From Thauera carbonicopians (GTDB lineage: Bacteria > Pseudomonadota > Gammaproteobacteria > Burkholderiales > Rhodocyclaceae), in the NCBI RefSeq assembly GCF_025699485.1, contig NZ_JANUXN010000023.1, forward strand, positions 1-55,140: a DNA stretch of 55,140 nt, in the 5' to 3' direction. The position numbers and the translations under genes were made by a program. Shown here one piece after another: positions 20,492-28,863 of this stretch. Positions within the stretch are counted from its first letter, which is position 1. Every line of letters begins with the position of its first letter. The notes under the pieces were generated by a model that worked only from the letters and a program-made list of their open reading frames with translations, searched no databases and had not been told where the DNA came from.

Positions 20492-21067
20492 TCAATCCTT
20501 CCGGCGGTCACCGGCAGATGACGGATTTCCCGGTGAGCCGTCCAGAATCTCTCGGGTGACGATGGTGATGAGCCCGTCGAAGGAATCGCCGGGCTCATCG
20601 ATGAACCATTGCAACGCGCCATCGCCGGTCCGCGCCATGCGGTAGCATTTCCACTCCCGCGGCGACGGCGGGCCCTGGATGCACAGCCGCTCGCCATCGA
20701 CGCGCCAGCGATGGTTGGCATCGTCGCTACTGGGCCAATGCATGATCTGCGGCTCATCGCTGAAAACGAAGTGGCCATCCGGAGCGAAGTACCGGCGCAC
20801 CACATAGGGACCGTGCTTGTTGCCGGGCGCCTGAGGATAACGGTTAACCAAGGTCTTGCCCGCCAGTGCAGCAGCCAGGGCATCTCCCACCAGATCGGTA
20901 CCACGCGGCGTTTGCTGCGTAGACAATCGCATCCCTTGCAGTGCCTGCTCGCGTTCGCGGCGGCGCTGGTCGGCGGAGTATTCCGAGTCACTCTTCAAGG
21001 TGCAGCCGCCCAGGCCGATGACCAGCAGCGCCAGGGTAGCGAGCGTGAGGCTGGATGATGTAGCCAT
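20492..21067 (-). CDS. Hypothetical lipoprotein
   Basis: A 191-residue predicted lipoprotein of unknown function. The N-terminal signal LTLATLALLVIGLGGC has a lipobox with cysteine at about residue 22, so the mature protein should be anchored in the envelope. After a polar linker, a domain rich in aromatic residues follows (NKHGPYVVRRYFAPDGHFVF, HRWRVDGERLCIQG, REWKCYRMART), resembling small envelope proteins whose paired cysteines could form a disulfide. It converges with tex. I recognise no named family. Confidence 0.72.
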   Translation of the reverse strand: MATSSSLTLATLALLVIGLGGCTLKSDSEYSADQRRREREQALQGMRLSTQQTPRGTDLVGDALAAALAGKTLVNRYPQAPGNKHGPYVVRRYFAPDGHFVFSDEPQIMHWPSSDDANHRWRVDGERLCIQGPPSPREWKCYRMARTGDGALQWFIDEPGDSFDGLITIVTREILDGSPGNPSSAGDRRKD

Positions 21068-21372
21068 GGCGTGCTTCTTTCTCGATGACTGCCGCCGGTA
21101 CTGGCGATGTTCTGGATGAGCAGGATAGCCTTCGATGCCAGCCGGGCGCCAGCAGTAAAAGCCATATCACGAGCTGACCGTCGCCACCAGGCGCATGCCG
21201 GCCTGTGCCGGCGGATGTCCAGCTTGTATCCTTGCGGGCTGCGCTGCACGCTCCGAACCGGATGCACAGCTTTCTGGCTTGCTGCTGCCGCTGGATCGGC
21301 ATTCAGGCAGCGCGACCGGAAAAGCAGATACATCCTCCTGGTGCAACCCATGAAGTTTGGACTATCCAAGAC
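21068..21372. other. Intergenic region with no recognisable gene
   Basis: This 305-base divergent spacer holds the upstream regions of the lipoprotein (minus) and the Spx/ArsC-like gene (plus). The only structure I see is a short GCCGGC-CTGT-GCCGGC hairpin near 21197-21212. I find no convincing promoter hexamers, coding frame or RNA gene. Confidence 0.5.
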
Positions 21373-21768
21373 ATGACGACACAGAATCACCAAGCGGCAG
21401 GCAAGCCGGCCTGTCGCGTTTACGGCATCAAGAACTGCGACACCATGAAAAAGGCCTTCGCCTGGCTCGACGCTGCGGGCATCGCCTACGACTTCCACGA
21501 CTACAAGAAGTCGGGCATCGATACCGCCACGCTGGCACACTGGTGCGGCAAGCTCGGCTGGGAGGCGCTGGTCAACAAGCGCGGCACCACCTGGCGCAAG
21601 CTGTCTCCGGAACAGCAGGCCATCAGTTCCACCGAAGACGCCATCGCACTAATGCAGGCGAACACGAGCCTGATCCGGCGCCCGGTGGTCGAAACGGCTG
21701 CAGGCGAACTGCTGGTCGGTTTCGATCCCGAGCGCTTCGCCTCGGCCCTCAAGGAAGCCGCCCGATGA
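21373..21768 (+). CDS. Spx/ArsC-family protein (YffB-like)
   Basis: A cytoplasmic thioredoxin-fold protein of 131 residues in the ArsC/Spx/MgsR superfamily. The N-terminal strand leads into [17 protein letters not shown], with a single cysteine where arsenate reductase has its catalytic residue; there is no CxxC pair. [14 protein letters not shown] and the end motif [24 protein letters not shown] match YffB-type proteins, whose substrate is not firmly known and may be glutathione-linked. The stop overlaps the Hsp33 start by four bases (ATGA), so the two are translationally coupled. The start at 21373 lacks a strong ribosome site. Confidence 0.85.
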   Translation: MTTQNHQAAGKPACRVYGIKNCDTMKKAFAWLDAAGIAYDFHDYKKSGIDTATLAHWCGKLGWEALVNKRGTTWRKLSPEQQAISSTEDAIALMQANTSLIRRPVVETAAGELLVGFDPERFASALKEAAR

Positions 21769-22628
21769 GCACATCCCTCCCCTCCAGCTACGTCCAGCGC
21801 TTTCTGCTGGAAGACCTCGACATCCGCGGCGCCGTCGTGCACCTGAGCGACGTCTGGCAGGCGATGCAGGCCGGGCGCGACTACCCGGCCGCCGTCGCCC
21901 GCCTGCTCGGCCAGATGGCCGCGGTGTCGGTGGTGATCGCCGGCAACCTCAAGCAGCCCGGCCGGCTGACCTTCCAGGTCAGCGGCCACGGCCCGGTCAG
22001 CCTGCTGGTGGTCGACTGCGCCGAGACGCTGAACCTGCGCGGCTACGCCAAATCCGAAGGCGCGCCGGCCGACGGCAAGCTCACCGAACTGGTCGGCGAC
22101 GGCCGTCTGCAGTTGTCGCTCGACATCCCCGGCCTGGATCTGCCCTACCAGAGCCTGGTGCCGCTCGAAGGCGACAGCATCGCCGAGGTCTTCGAGCACT
22201 ATCTCGCCCAGTCCGAGCAGCAGCCCGCGGGGCTGTGGCTGGCCTGCGGCGCGGATGCCGCCACCGCGCTGTTCGTGCAGAAGCTGCCGGGCGCGGACCT
22301 GAAGGATCTCGACGGCTGGTCGCGGGTGCAGCAGCTTGCCGCCACCGTGCGCGACGACGAACTGCTCGGCCTTGATGCCGCCGAAATCCTGCGCCGCCTG
22401 TTCGCCGAAGAGAACGTGCGCCTGTTCGAGGCCCGCAGCGTCACGCACGACTGGCCGGCCGACCCGGACAAGGTCGCCACGATGCTGCTCGGCCTGGGTG
22501 AGGACGAAGCGCGCAAGCTGCTGGCCGAACACGGCGAGATCGTGGTGCACGACGACTTGTCGAACCACACCTACCGCTTCGGCGCAGCCGAGGTGGACGC
22601 CTTGTTCCAGGCACGCACGCTGCACTGA
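21765..22628 (+). CDS. hslO: Hsp33-family chaperone lacking the redox-switch cysteines
   Basis: A 287-residue protein aligned along its whole length with Hsp33, the oxidation-activated holdase chaperone. The N-terminal core ([42 protein letters not shown]) and the helical linker ([17 protein letters not shown]) are conserved. The C-terminal zinc domain normally holds a CxC and a CxxC. Here these positions read W-P-A (residues 230-232) and D-D-L-S (263-266), although flanking residues such as LLAEHGEI and YRF align without gaps. The only cysteines are in VVDCAETL and WLACGAD, outside the zinc domain. It therefore cannot bind zinc or switch in the known way. Family membership is firm; activity is open. 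Confidence 0.9.
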   Translation: MSTSLPSSYVQRFLLEDLDIRGAVVHLSDVWQAMQAGRDYPAAVARLLGQMAAVSVVIAGNLKQPGRLTFQVSGHGPVSLLVVDCAETLNLRGYAKSEGAPADGKLTELVGDGRLQLSLDIPGLDLPYQSLVPLEGDSIAEVFEHYLAQSEQQPAGLWLACGADAATALFVQKLPGADLKDLDGWSRVQQLAATVRDDELLGLDAAEILRRLFAEENVRLFEARSVTHDWPADPDKVATMLLGLGEDEARKLLAEHGEIVVHDDLSNHTYRFGAAEVDALFQARTLH

Positions 22629-22764
22629 GGCGATCCCCCGCGCCGATCCAGGCGCGGCGCGGACCGCGAGCGCATGCGCGCTTTCGTTGCCGGCTTCCTG
22701 CCCCGGCCTTGCCCGATCGCACGTCGATCAGTACACTTCCTTGATTTTGAAGAAGCTTCCATCC

Positions 22765-23526
22765 ATGTCCGCCTCCGCGCCTGTCCAGTTCCGCAACACC
22801 ACGCTCGGCGCGACCGTCGCCGTGCTACAGGCCACCGAACCGCCCGCCCTGGCGGACGCACTGCACAAGATGTTCGGCGGCATGCCCGATTTCTTCAATG
22901 GTGAAGCGGTGATCCTCGACTTTGCCGCACTGGCCGAAGTGCCGTCGTCGATCGACTGGGCGGGTTTGAATTCGCTGATGCGCCGCTATCGCCTGCAGCC
23001 GATCGGCGTCTTCAACCTGCCGCCGGGACATGAGGAAGGTGCCCGCCGCGCGGGCCTGGCTCAACTCGACGAAGCAGTCACCGGCACCCCGCGGCCGATC
23101 GAAACGCCTGTGCCGGCGCGCGCGCCCGAGCCACCTGCAGCGGCACCCCAGGCGCCCGCCGCTGCACCGCAGCCGGCAGCGGCGCCGACCATGTTCATCG
23201 ACCGCCCGCTGCGCTCCGGCCAGCAGGTCTATGCGCGCGGCGCCGACCTGGTGCTGGTGGGCGGCGTCAGCCCCGGCGCCGAAGTCATCGCCGACGGCAG
23301 CATCCATTGTTACGGCCCGTTGCGCGGGCGCGCCATCGCCGGCGCGCAGGGCGATGATCGAGCCCGTATCATCACCAGCAATTTCGGCCCGGAACTGGTT
23401 TCCATCTCCGGCGTGTTCCGCACTTTCGAGCGCGGCATTCCCGAGACCATCGCCGGACGTGCGACACAGGTGCGCCTGAGCGGCGCCGAGAACACTCTCA
23501 ACATCGAAGCGCTGCAATCCATCTGA
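22765..23526 (+). CDS. minC: Septum site-determining protein MinC
   Basis: The FtsZ-polymerisation inhibitor of the Min system, 253 residues. The N-terminal MinC_N domain (about 1-105) contains LHKMFGGMPDFFNGEAVILD. A long alanine/proline-rich linker (about 110-145) joins it to the C-terminal beta-helix that dimerises and binds MinD (SGQQVYARGADLVLVGGVSP, GSIHCYGPLRGRAIAGAQGD, then ITSNFGPELVSISGVF). It opens the minC-minD-minE operon, 31 bases before minD. Confidence 0.95.
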   Translation: MSASAPVQFRNTTLGATVAVLQATEPPALADALHKMFGGMPDFFNGEAVILDFAALAEVPSSIDWAGLNSLMRRYRLQPIGVFNLPPGHEEGARRAGLAQLDEAVTGTPRPIETPVPARAPEPPAAAPQAPAAAPQPAAAPTMFIDRPLRSGQQVYARGADLVLVGGVSPGAEVIADGSIHCYGPLRGRAIAGAQGDDRARIITSNFGPELVSISGVFRTFERGIPETIAGRATQVRLSGAENTLNIEALQSI

Positions 23527-23557
23527 ACGCAGCCATACAGCAGAACAAGGGGAAACC

Positions 23558-24370
23558 GTGAAAGTCATCGTGATTACGTCGGGCAAGGGTGGCGTGGGCA
23601 AGACCACCACCAGTGCGGCATTCGCCTCCGGCCTCGCCCTGCGCGGCTACAAGACCGCGGTCATCGACTTCGACGTCGGCCTGCGCAACCTCGACCTCAT
23701 CATGGGCTGCGAACGCCGCGTGGTGTATGACCTGGTCAACGTCGTCAACGGCGAAGCGCGCCTGAACCAGGCTCTGATCAAGGACAAGAACTGCGAAAAC
23801 CTGTTCATCCTGCCGGCTTCGCAGACCCGCGACAAGGATGCGCTGACCGAGGAAGGCGTCGAGAAGGTGCTCGAAGAGCTGCAGCACATGGGCTTCGACT
23901 ACGTCGTCTGCGACTCCCCCGCCGGCATCGAGCGCGGCGCGGTGATGGCGCTGACCTTCGCCGACGAAGCGATCGTCACGAGCAACCCCGAAGTCTCCTC
24001 GGTGCGCGACTCCGACCGCATCCTCGGCATCCTGCAGAGCAAGTCCAAGCGCGCCCGCGAAGGCGGCGAGCCGGTCAAGGAGCACCTGCTCATCACCCGC
24101 TACTCGCCCAAGCGCGTCGAGGAAGGCGAAATGCTGTCGTACAAGGACGTGCAGGAACTGCTGCGCGTGCCGCTGATCGGGGTCATTCCCGAGTCGGAAT
24201 CGGTGCTGCACGCCTCCAACCAAGGCACGCCGGCAATCCACCTCAAGGGCACCGACGTGGCTGAAGCCTACGCCGACATCGTCGCCCGCTTCCTCGGCGA
24301 GGAACGTCCGCTGCGCTTCGTCAACTACGAAAAGCCCGGCCTGATCAAGCGCCTGTTCGGAGGCAAGTGA
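23558..24370 (+). CDS. minD: Septum site-determining ATPase MinD
   Basis: A membrane-associated ATPase of 270 residues that recruits MinC and oscillates with MinE. The start is GTG with AAGGGGA upstream. The deviant Walker A motif is [11 protein letters not shown] near residues 8-18, with [13 protein letters not shown] as the switch I region and [10 protein letters not shown] as the switch II/Walker B. The C-terminal amphipathic membrane-targeting helix is GLIKRLFGG. The minE start follows the stop after one base. Confidence 0.97.
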   Translation: MKVIVITSGKGGVGKTTTSAAFASGLALRGYKTAVIDFDVGLRNLDLIMGCERRVVYDLVNVVNGEARLNQALIKDKNCENLFILPASQTRDKDALTEEGVEKVLEELQHMGFDYVVCDSPAGIERGAVMALTFADEAIVTSNPEVSSVRDSDRILGILQSKSKRAREGGEPVKEHLLITRYSPKRVEEGEMLSYKDVQELLRVPLIGVIPESESVLHASNQGTPAIHLKGTDVAEAYADIVARFLGEERPLRFVNYEKPGLIKRLFGGK

Positions 24371-24371
24371 C

Positions 24372-24632
24372 ATGTCCTTCCTTTCCCGCCTTTTCGGCGA
24401 AAAGAAAAAGACTGCGGAAATCGCCAAGAACCGCCTGTCGCTGCTGATCGCCCACGAACGTGCAGGCAACTCCCCCGCCGCCGACTTCCTGCCTGCGCTG
24501 CAGCGCGAACTGATCGAGGTGATCTCGAAATACGTCGCGGTGAACCCCGACGACATCAAGGTCCAGCTCGACAAGCAGGACAACATGGACGTGCTCGAGG
24601 TCAACATCGTCCTGCCGGAGCAGCCGCGCTGA
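24372..24632 (+). CDS. minE: Cell division topological specificity factor MinE
   Basis: A small protein of 86 residues that stimulates MinD ATPase and restricts MinC-MinD to the cell poles. The N-terminal MinD-interacting segment [18 protein letters not shown] (about 17-34) and the dimerisation domain ([20 protein letters not shown]) are both clear. A GGAGG site lies within the minD 3' end. tRNA-Leu follows after only 27 bases with no terminator between them. Confidence 0.96.
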   Translation: MSFLSRLFGEKKKTAEIAKNRLSLLIAHERAGNSPAADFLPALQRELIEVISKYVAVNPDDIKVQLDKQDNMDVLEVNIVLPEQPR

Positions 24633-24659
24633 GCTGATCACGCCCGCCGGCGTGGCCCT

Positions 24660-24744
24660 GCCCGGGTGATGAAATTGGTAACCATAGCGGACTTAAAATC
24701 CGCCGGCGCAAGCCTTACGGGTTCGAGTCCCGTCCCGGGCACCA
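24660..24744 (+). tRNA. tRNA-Leu (anticodon UAA)
   Basis: An 85-base tRNA with a perfect 7-base acceptor stem (GCCCGGG at 24660-24666, CCCGGGC at 24734-24740), discriminator A and an encoded CCA end. The anticodon stem GCGGA/TCCGC encloses the loop CTTAAAA, with anticodon TAA at 24694-24696. The T arm carries GGTTCGAGTCC. A long variable arm fits a class II leucine tRNA. It follows minE by 27 bases and may share its transcript. A small GC hairpin (24775-24793) lies downstream without a T run. Confidence 0.96.
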
Positions 24745-24814
24745 TTCCATATCCAGTTGGTCTGAAAGGTTCGCAGGCGCCATCGGGGCGCCTCCCAACC
24801 CGCATGCACTTATC

Positions 24815-25279
24815 GTGATCGTCCTAGACCTCTGCTGTAGCCAGGAGCATCGCTTCGAAGGCTGGTTCGCTTCGGCGGAAGCCTTCGAGGAACAGTGTGC
24901 CCGCCAACTCGTGAGCTGTCCCGTGTGCGGCAGCACGGCGGTGCGTCGCCTGCCGAGCGCGCCGTACGTGCAGACGCGCCACTCGCCGTTTGCCGGCAAT
25001 GCCGTCGAACAAGTGCAGGCAGCGCCAGTCCCCGTTTCTGCCGAGCCCGATCAGCCGCCGCATGCGGTCGCGGAGAACATGCTGCAGATGCTGCGGCACA
25101 TGTCCCGCAGCGCCGAGAACGTCGGCGACCGCCTGCCGGAAGAGGCACGCCGGATCCATTACGGCGAAGCCGAGGTGCGCAACATCCGCGGCCAGGCCTC
25201 ACCGGAGGATGTCGAGGAACTGATCGATGAAGGCATCCTCGTCGTGCCCCTGCCGCCCGGCGAGGACGAAATCCACTAG
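24815..25279 (+). CDS. DUF1178 family protein
   Basis: A 154-residue cytoplasmic protein of unknown function. The GTG start gives MIVLDLCCSQEHRFEGWFAS, the standard DUF1178 opening. A CPVCGS motif near residue 35 together with the upstream CC pair looks like a metal or zinc-ribbon site. The middle is proline/alanine-rich; the conserved end includes DRLPEEARRIHYGEAEVRNI and EDVEELIDEGILVVPLP. The same gene is often near housekeeping genes in betaproteobacteria. It is followed by a convergent phosphodiesterase gene. Confidence 0.88.
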   Translation: MIVLDLCCSQEHRFEGWFASAEAFEEQCARQLVSCPVCGSTAVRRLPSAPYVQTRHSPFAGNAVEQVQAAPVPVSAEPDQPPHAVAENMLQMLRHMSRSAENVGDRLPEEARRIHYGEAEVRNIRGQASPEDVEELIDEGILVVPLPPGEDEIH

Positions 25280-25295
25280 AGCCGAACGATAGCGA

Positions 25296-26480
25296 TCACG
25301 GCCGCGCGACGATCAGCGGCACCCGCATTTCATCGGCCGTCATGCCGCCGTGCACGCCGATAAGCTCGTGGGGCTTTTCACCCTCGACCTCATCGACGAT
25401 GGTCCAGCCAGGCTCCATCAGCAGCACATGGCTGCCGACCCGCTCCGCCAGCCGGGGATGAGGCTGCCCGGGGCCGAGCAGTCCGGCAGCGATGCAGTCG
25501 GCGCCGGACATCGGCACGGCACGCCCCCGCAGCGTTTCCTCCGCCCAGCGCTCGAACTCCCGTTCGGCTCCCTGCCTGACCGCGCAGAATGCCAGCCGGC
25601 GCTCGCCGAACAGCGGTGCGGCGAGCATCGCGGATGCCTCGCCGTCCGGCGCCAGCTTCAGCGTGCGCTCCGGCGAGCTGTCGATGAAGCCGTGGTCGGC
25701 AGTGACCAGGATGCGCGTGCCGCTCCCTGCCAAGCGCTCGCAGAGGCGGGCGAACATTCCATCGATCTTGCCGAAGCAGCCCAGCGCCTGGGGCGAACGG
25801 CAGCCGTAGGCATGGCACAGCGCATCGAAACTCGGGTAGTAGGCATGGATGAAACCACCTTCACGGCCGAGTTCACCGATGGCCTCCAGCAGCACTTCCT
25901 CCAGCATCGCCAGGCCGTCGTATGGACGGACGCGCGCGCCGCGCGCATGGTGCTGCGAATAGGGGGAAAAAGCGATCTGGCTGGGCGAAAGCATCACCGT
26001 GGGCCGCTGCGCGGCGCGGAACATCGAGGCCTGCCGGAACAGGCGGGTCGCGATACCGGGCGCCAGTGCGCCGCCGCCGCGCAGCTCGAGCGGCAAAGGC
26101 GAGATCACGCCGCCGAAGCGAGGGTCGTGAATGAACCAGCCGTTCAGGCCGTGTTCGGCCGGCGAGGCTCCGGTCATCAGCGTGGTGATGGCACTGGCTG
26201 TGGTGCTGGGGAAAACCGAAGTCAGCGTGCGCCGATAATGGGCGGCGAGCACCGAGCCTGCACCGGCATCCGAGAGGAAATTCGCACCGAGGCCATCGAT
26301 CACCAGCAGCACGACGCAGGCCGCTTCGCCTGCCTCGACTTCCGCAGCTTCGAGTCCGGCCCGGGGCCCATGCAGCCAGGTCCGCAGATCGCGCGCCAGG
26401 CCGTAGATCCCGCCCTGCTCATAATCGGGCAGGACATGGCCGCAAGGCCAGCGCGGCGCAGGGGTTGGGTTCGATTCCAT
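25296..26480 (-). CDS. Alkaline phosphatase-superfamily nucleotide pyrophosphatase/phosphodiesterase
   Basis: A metal-dependent hydrolase of the NPP/alkaline phosphatase superfamily, 394 residues from the ATG at 26480, which sits 16 bases after the cytochrome gene. Metal and catalytic residues are recognisable: VVLLVIDGLGANFL supplies the first aspartate, FPSTTASAITTLMTG carries the threonine/serine nucleophile and HGLNGW follows. YYPSFDALCHAYG gives an aspartate and a histidine, and VTADHGF gives the D-H pair. No signal peptide is seen, so it is probably cytoplasmic. The phosphoester substrate is unknown. It may be co-transcribed with the upstream cytochrome c4 gene, though a functional link is not obvious. 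Confidence 0.84.
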   Translation of the reverse strand: MESNPTPAPRWPCGHVLPDYEQGGIYGLARDLRTWLHGPRAGLEAAEVEAGEAACVVLLVIDGLGANFLSDAGAGSVLAAHYRRTLTSVFPSTTASAITTLMTGASPAEHGLNGWFIHDPRFGGVISPLPLELRGGGALAPGIATRLFRQASMFRAAQRPTVMLSPSQIAFSPYSQHHARGARVRPYDGLAMLEEVLLEAIGELGREGGFIHAYYPSFDALCHAYGCRSPQALGCFGKIDGMFARLCERLAGSGTRILVTADHGFIDSSPERTLKLAPDGEASAMLAAPLFGERRLAFCAVRQGAEREFERWAEETLRGRAVPMSGADCIAAGLLGPGQPHPRLAERVGSHVLLMEPGWTIVDEVEGEKPHELIGVHGGMTADEMRVPLIVARP

Positions 26481-26496
26481 GCCGGTCGGCGGGTCG

Positions 26497-27159
26497 TCAG
26501 TGCCCGTTCGCGGCCGAACTGCCGGTGCCCGGTGCCGCATGCGCACCGGCCAGGTAGTTCACCACCGCATTGATGTTCTTCTCTCCCAGCTGTGTCACCG
26601 CCGCCGTCATCGGCGCGGAAAAGCGCTCGCCGGATCGGGTCAGGTATCGCCGCAGGCTGATGCGCAGATATTCGGCCTGCTGGCCGGCAAGGCGCGGGAA
26701 AGTCTCGGCGCCGCCCGCATCGGGCTGGTGGCAGAGCGCACAGTGCTTTTCGTAGAGCCCGGCACCGGCGCCGGCATCCGCCTTCATCTGCGGCGGCGGG
26801 GATGAGGCGTAATACAGCGCGATGGCAAGCTTGTCGCGCTCGCTCAGCACTTTCATCAGCCCCTGCATGAAGTCGTCCTTGCGCGTGCCGGCGAGGAAGG
26901 CTTCGATCTGGGAAAGGATGTAGGCAGGATGCTGGCCTGCCAGATTGGGGACTTCGCCATAGCGGCTGACGCCTTGCTCGCCATGGCAGTTCGCACAGAA
27001 GAATGCAGCCTTGCGCCCCTCCTCTGCCAGCACCGCGCGTTGTGCGTCATCCACCTGCTGAAGCGCCTGGCTGGCGGACTCGGCGCCTGCAGGTGCCGCC
27101 AGGACCGCAGTCGGCAAGGCCAGCGAAAGGATTGCAATGGGAAGCCACTTCAGGTGCAT
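26497..27159 (-). CDS. Diheme cytochrome c4-type protein
   Basis: A periplasmic electron carrier of 220 residues. The signal peptide ends at PTAVLAA. Two CxxCH heme sites, FCANCHG and HCALCHQ, lie in two similar halves, each followed by a distal methionine region (MQGLMKVLSERDK and APMTAAVTQLGEKNI). The repeated NLAGQHPAYILSQIEAFLAG and RLAGQQAEYLRISLRRYL segments are typical of cytochrome c4, which shuttles electrons to terminal oxidases or denitrification enzymes. The start at 27159 is chosen because it begins the signal peptide; upstream in-frame residues do not resemble one. Confidence 0.9.
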   Translation of the reverse strand: MHLKWLPIAILSLALPTAVLAAPAGAESASQALQQVDDAQRAVLAEEGRKAAFFCANCHGEQGVSRYGEVPNLAGQHPAYILSQIEAFLAGTRKDDFMQGLMKVLSERDKLAIALYYASSPPPQMKADAGAGAGLYEKHCALCHQPDAGGAETFPRLAGQQAEYLRISLRRYLTRSGERFSAPMTAAVTQLGEKNINAVVNYLAGAHAAPGTGSSAANGH

Positions 27160-27238
27160 ATTTGTCCGACCCCTGCTCCGGATGGCCAAGATTACACCAT
27201 TGCCGCGCGTCGATGGACAGGGGGCCACCGGTGTTTCG

Positions 27239-28147
27239 TCATGGGTGTGACTTTGGTCCGCTATGGCGCAGCGCATCGACGACCAGCGAGAAAGCCGGCG
27301 ATGGCTGACGGCGGCTGGGGTAGTACAGAAAGTAGCCCGAGAACGGCTCGCACCAGTCTTCCAATACACGCATCAGCCGGCCTTCCTCGAGGTGCGGCGC
27401 AAACTCCTCCTCGGGCAGACTCGCGATGCCGAGTCCGGCGAGCGCGGCGTCCACGATGTTGGGTGAAGTATTGAAGATGAGCTGCCCATCCACGCGCACG
27501 TTCAGCTGTTTTCCGCGCCGCCGGAAATCCCATACGAAAATCCCGCCACTGCTCTGCATCCGCATGTTGATGCAGTTGTGATTCAGCAGATCGTGAGGGC
27601 TCTTTGGAATGGGGTGCGATTCGAAGTACTCGGGCGATGCGGCGATCGCCATGCGCAAAGGCGGTCCGATGGGCACCGCGATCATGTCCTTGTCGATGGT
27701 GTCGCCCAGCCGGACGCCGGCATCGAAACGATCCGTGACGATGTCCCGGAAACCGTAGTTCACGTCGAACTCGATCCTGATGTCCGGGTACTCGCGCAGC
27801 AAGGGGATGAGCTTCGGAAAGATCGTGGTCCGCAGGATGTGATCGCCGCAGGTGATGCGCACCGTTCCTGCAGGCTTGTCGCGCAATTCGGTCAGCTCAT
27901 CCAGTTCGGCCTCGATCTCGTCGAAACGGTGGCCGATGGCGTTCAACAGCCGTTCGCCCGCCGCGGTCAGCGAGACGCTGCGCGTGGTGCGGGTCAGCAG
28001 CCGGATCTGGAGGCGTGCCTCCAGGCCGTTGATCGCCTGGCTCAATGCAGATTGCGTCACGCCCAGATGGGCAGCGGCACGCGTGAAGCTGCCTTCGCGC
28101 GCGATGGCGACGAAGTACAGGAGGTCGTTGAGGTTGCGTCTGGCCAT
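27239..28147 (-). CDS. LysR-family transcriptional regulator
   Basis: A regulator of 302 residues. The winged helix-turn-helix is at about residues 5-60 (LNDLLYFVAIAREGSFTRAA, LGVTQSALSQAINGLEARLQ). The periplasmic-binding-protein-like effector domain follows (GTVRITCGDHILRTTIFPKL, LNHNCINMRM). A GTG five codons upstream (28162) is an alternative start. It is divergent from the lipoprotein, exporter and oxidoreductase genes to its right, and a 12-base palindrome lies between them, so it is the likely regulator of that cluster. The inducer is unknown. Confidence 0.93.
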   Translation of the reverse strand: MARRNLNDLLYFVAIAREGSFTRAAAHLGVTQSALSQAINGLEARLQIRLLTRTTRSVSLTAAGERLLNAIGHRFDEIEAELDELTELRDKPAGTVRITCGDHILRTTIFPKLIPLLREYPDIRIEFDVNYGFRDIVTDRFDAGVRLGDTIDKDMIAVPIGPPLRMAIAASPEYFESHPIPKSPHDLLNHNCINMRMQSSGGIFVWDFRRRGKQLNVRVDGQLIFNTSPNIVDAALAGLGIASLPEEEFAPHLEEGRLMRVLEDWCEPFSGYFLYYPSRRQPSPAFSLVVDALRHSGPKSHP

Positions 28148-28188
28148 GGCGCAGTTTCCCACGTATTTCGAGAGTTATTGGTTAGTTA

Positions 28189-28200
28189 ACCTTATAAGGT
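28189..28200. promoter_or_regulatory. Perfect palindrome in the LysR/lipoprotein divergent promoter
   Basis: ACCTTATAAGGT is a perfect 12-base palindrome in an AT-rich stretch 42-53 bases from the LysR start and 55-66 bases from the lipoprotein start. It is a plausible operator for the divergent LysR protein. There is no experimental support in the sequence. Confidence 0.45.
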
Positions 28201-28254
28201 CTTTAAGAATTCATTAGCTAGTCACAGCAAGTATCGAGGTGGAAGATACAGGGC

Positions 28255-28773
28255 ATGAAAAAGTCATCCCCGGCTTCCCCGTTTCCCGCCCTCCATTCGC
28301 GGCGCGCAAGCCTGACGCTGCTGCTCGGCTCGTTCTTCGGCCTGGCTGCTTGCGGCTCGGGCAGTTCGCTTGCCCAGACGCCGGCAGAGGCGACGCCTGC
28401 CCCCTCGAAGGAGTTCGCCATGAAAATCCGCCTGATCGTCGGCGAGCGGGTTGCCACGGCCACGCTGTACGACAACGCCACCGCGAGGGATTTCGCCTCC
28501 CTGCTGCCGCTGTCCTTGACGATGACGGACTACGCCACCATCGAGCGCGTATCCGACCTGCCGCGCAAGCTCTCCACCCAGGGCGCTCCCGAAGGCATGG
28601 CGCCCGAAGCCGGCGAACTGACCCACTACGCCCCCTGGGGCAACCTGGCGATCTTCGTCAAAGGCCGCTCATGGTCGCGCAGCCTGCTGCCGCTGGGCAA
28701 GGTGGATGAAGGCCTGTCCATCCTGGCGCAGCCGGGGCCGTATCAGCTGCGCATCGAGCGCACCGAACCCTGA
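28255..28773 (+). CDS. Cyclophilin-like fold lipoprotein
   Basis: A 172-residue exported protein. A long N-terminal region is followed by a lipoprotein signal with lipobox GLAAC near residue 33 and a low-complexity linker (AQTPAEATPAPS). The remaining domain (KIRLIVGERVATATLYDNAT, ARDFASLLPLSLTMTDYA, YAPWGNLAIFVKGRSWS) matches the small cyclophilin-like family (Cyclophil_like2), which lacks the residues needed for classical peptidyl-prolyl isomerase activity. It is the first gene divergent from the LysR regulator. Its role is unknown; homologues often accompany NAD(P)-linked reductases. Confidence 0.78.
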   Translation: MKKSSPASPFPALHSRRASLTLLLGSFFGLAACGSGSSLAQTPAEATPAPSKEFAMKIRLIVGERVATATLYDNATARDFASLLPLSLTMTDYATIERVSDLPRKLSTQGAPEGMAPEAGELTHYAPWGNLAIFVKGRSWSRSLLPLGKVDEGLSILAQPGPYQLRIERTEP

Positions 28774-28863
28774 CGCCATCCGTTGCCATCGCCGCGCGCA
28801 TCCCCAGGGGGCCGCGCGGCATCGCCATTCAAAACGTAGAACAACAATCCTCCCCAGCCTCTC

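Noticed and set aside
23115-23195. Alanine/proline repeat as a tandem-repeat element
   Set aside because: It encodes the low-complexity linker of MinC, a normal feature of the family.
24660-24814. tRNA-Leu 3' end as an integration site of a mobile element
   Set aside because: No integrase, direct repeat of the tRNA end or change of gene style follows; the downstream genes are housekeeping.
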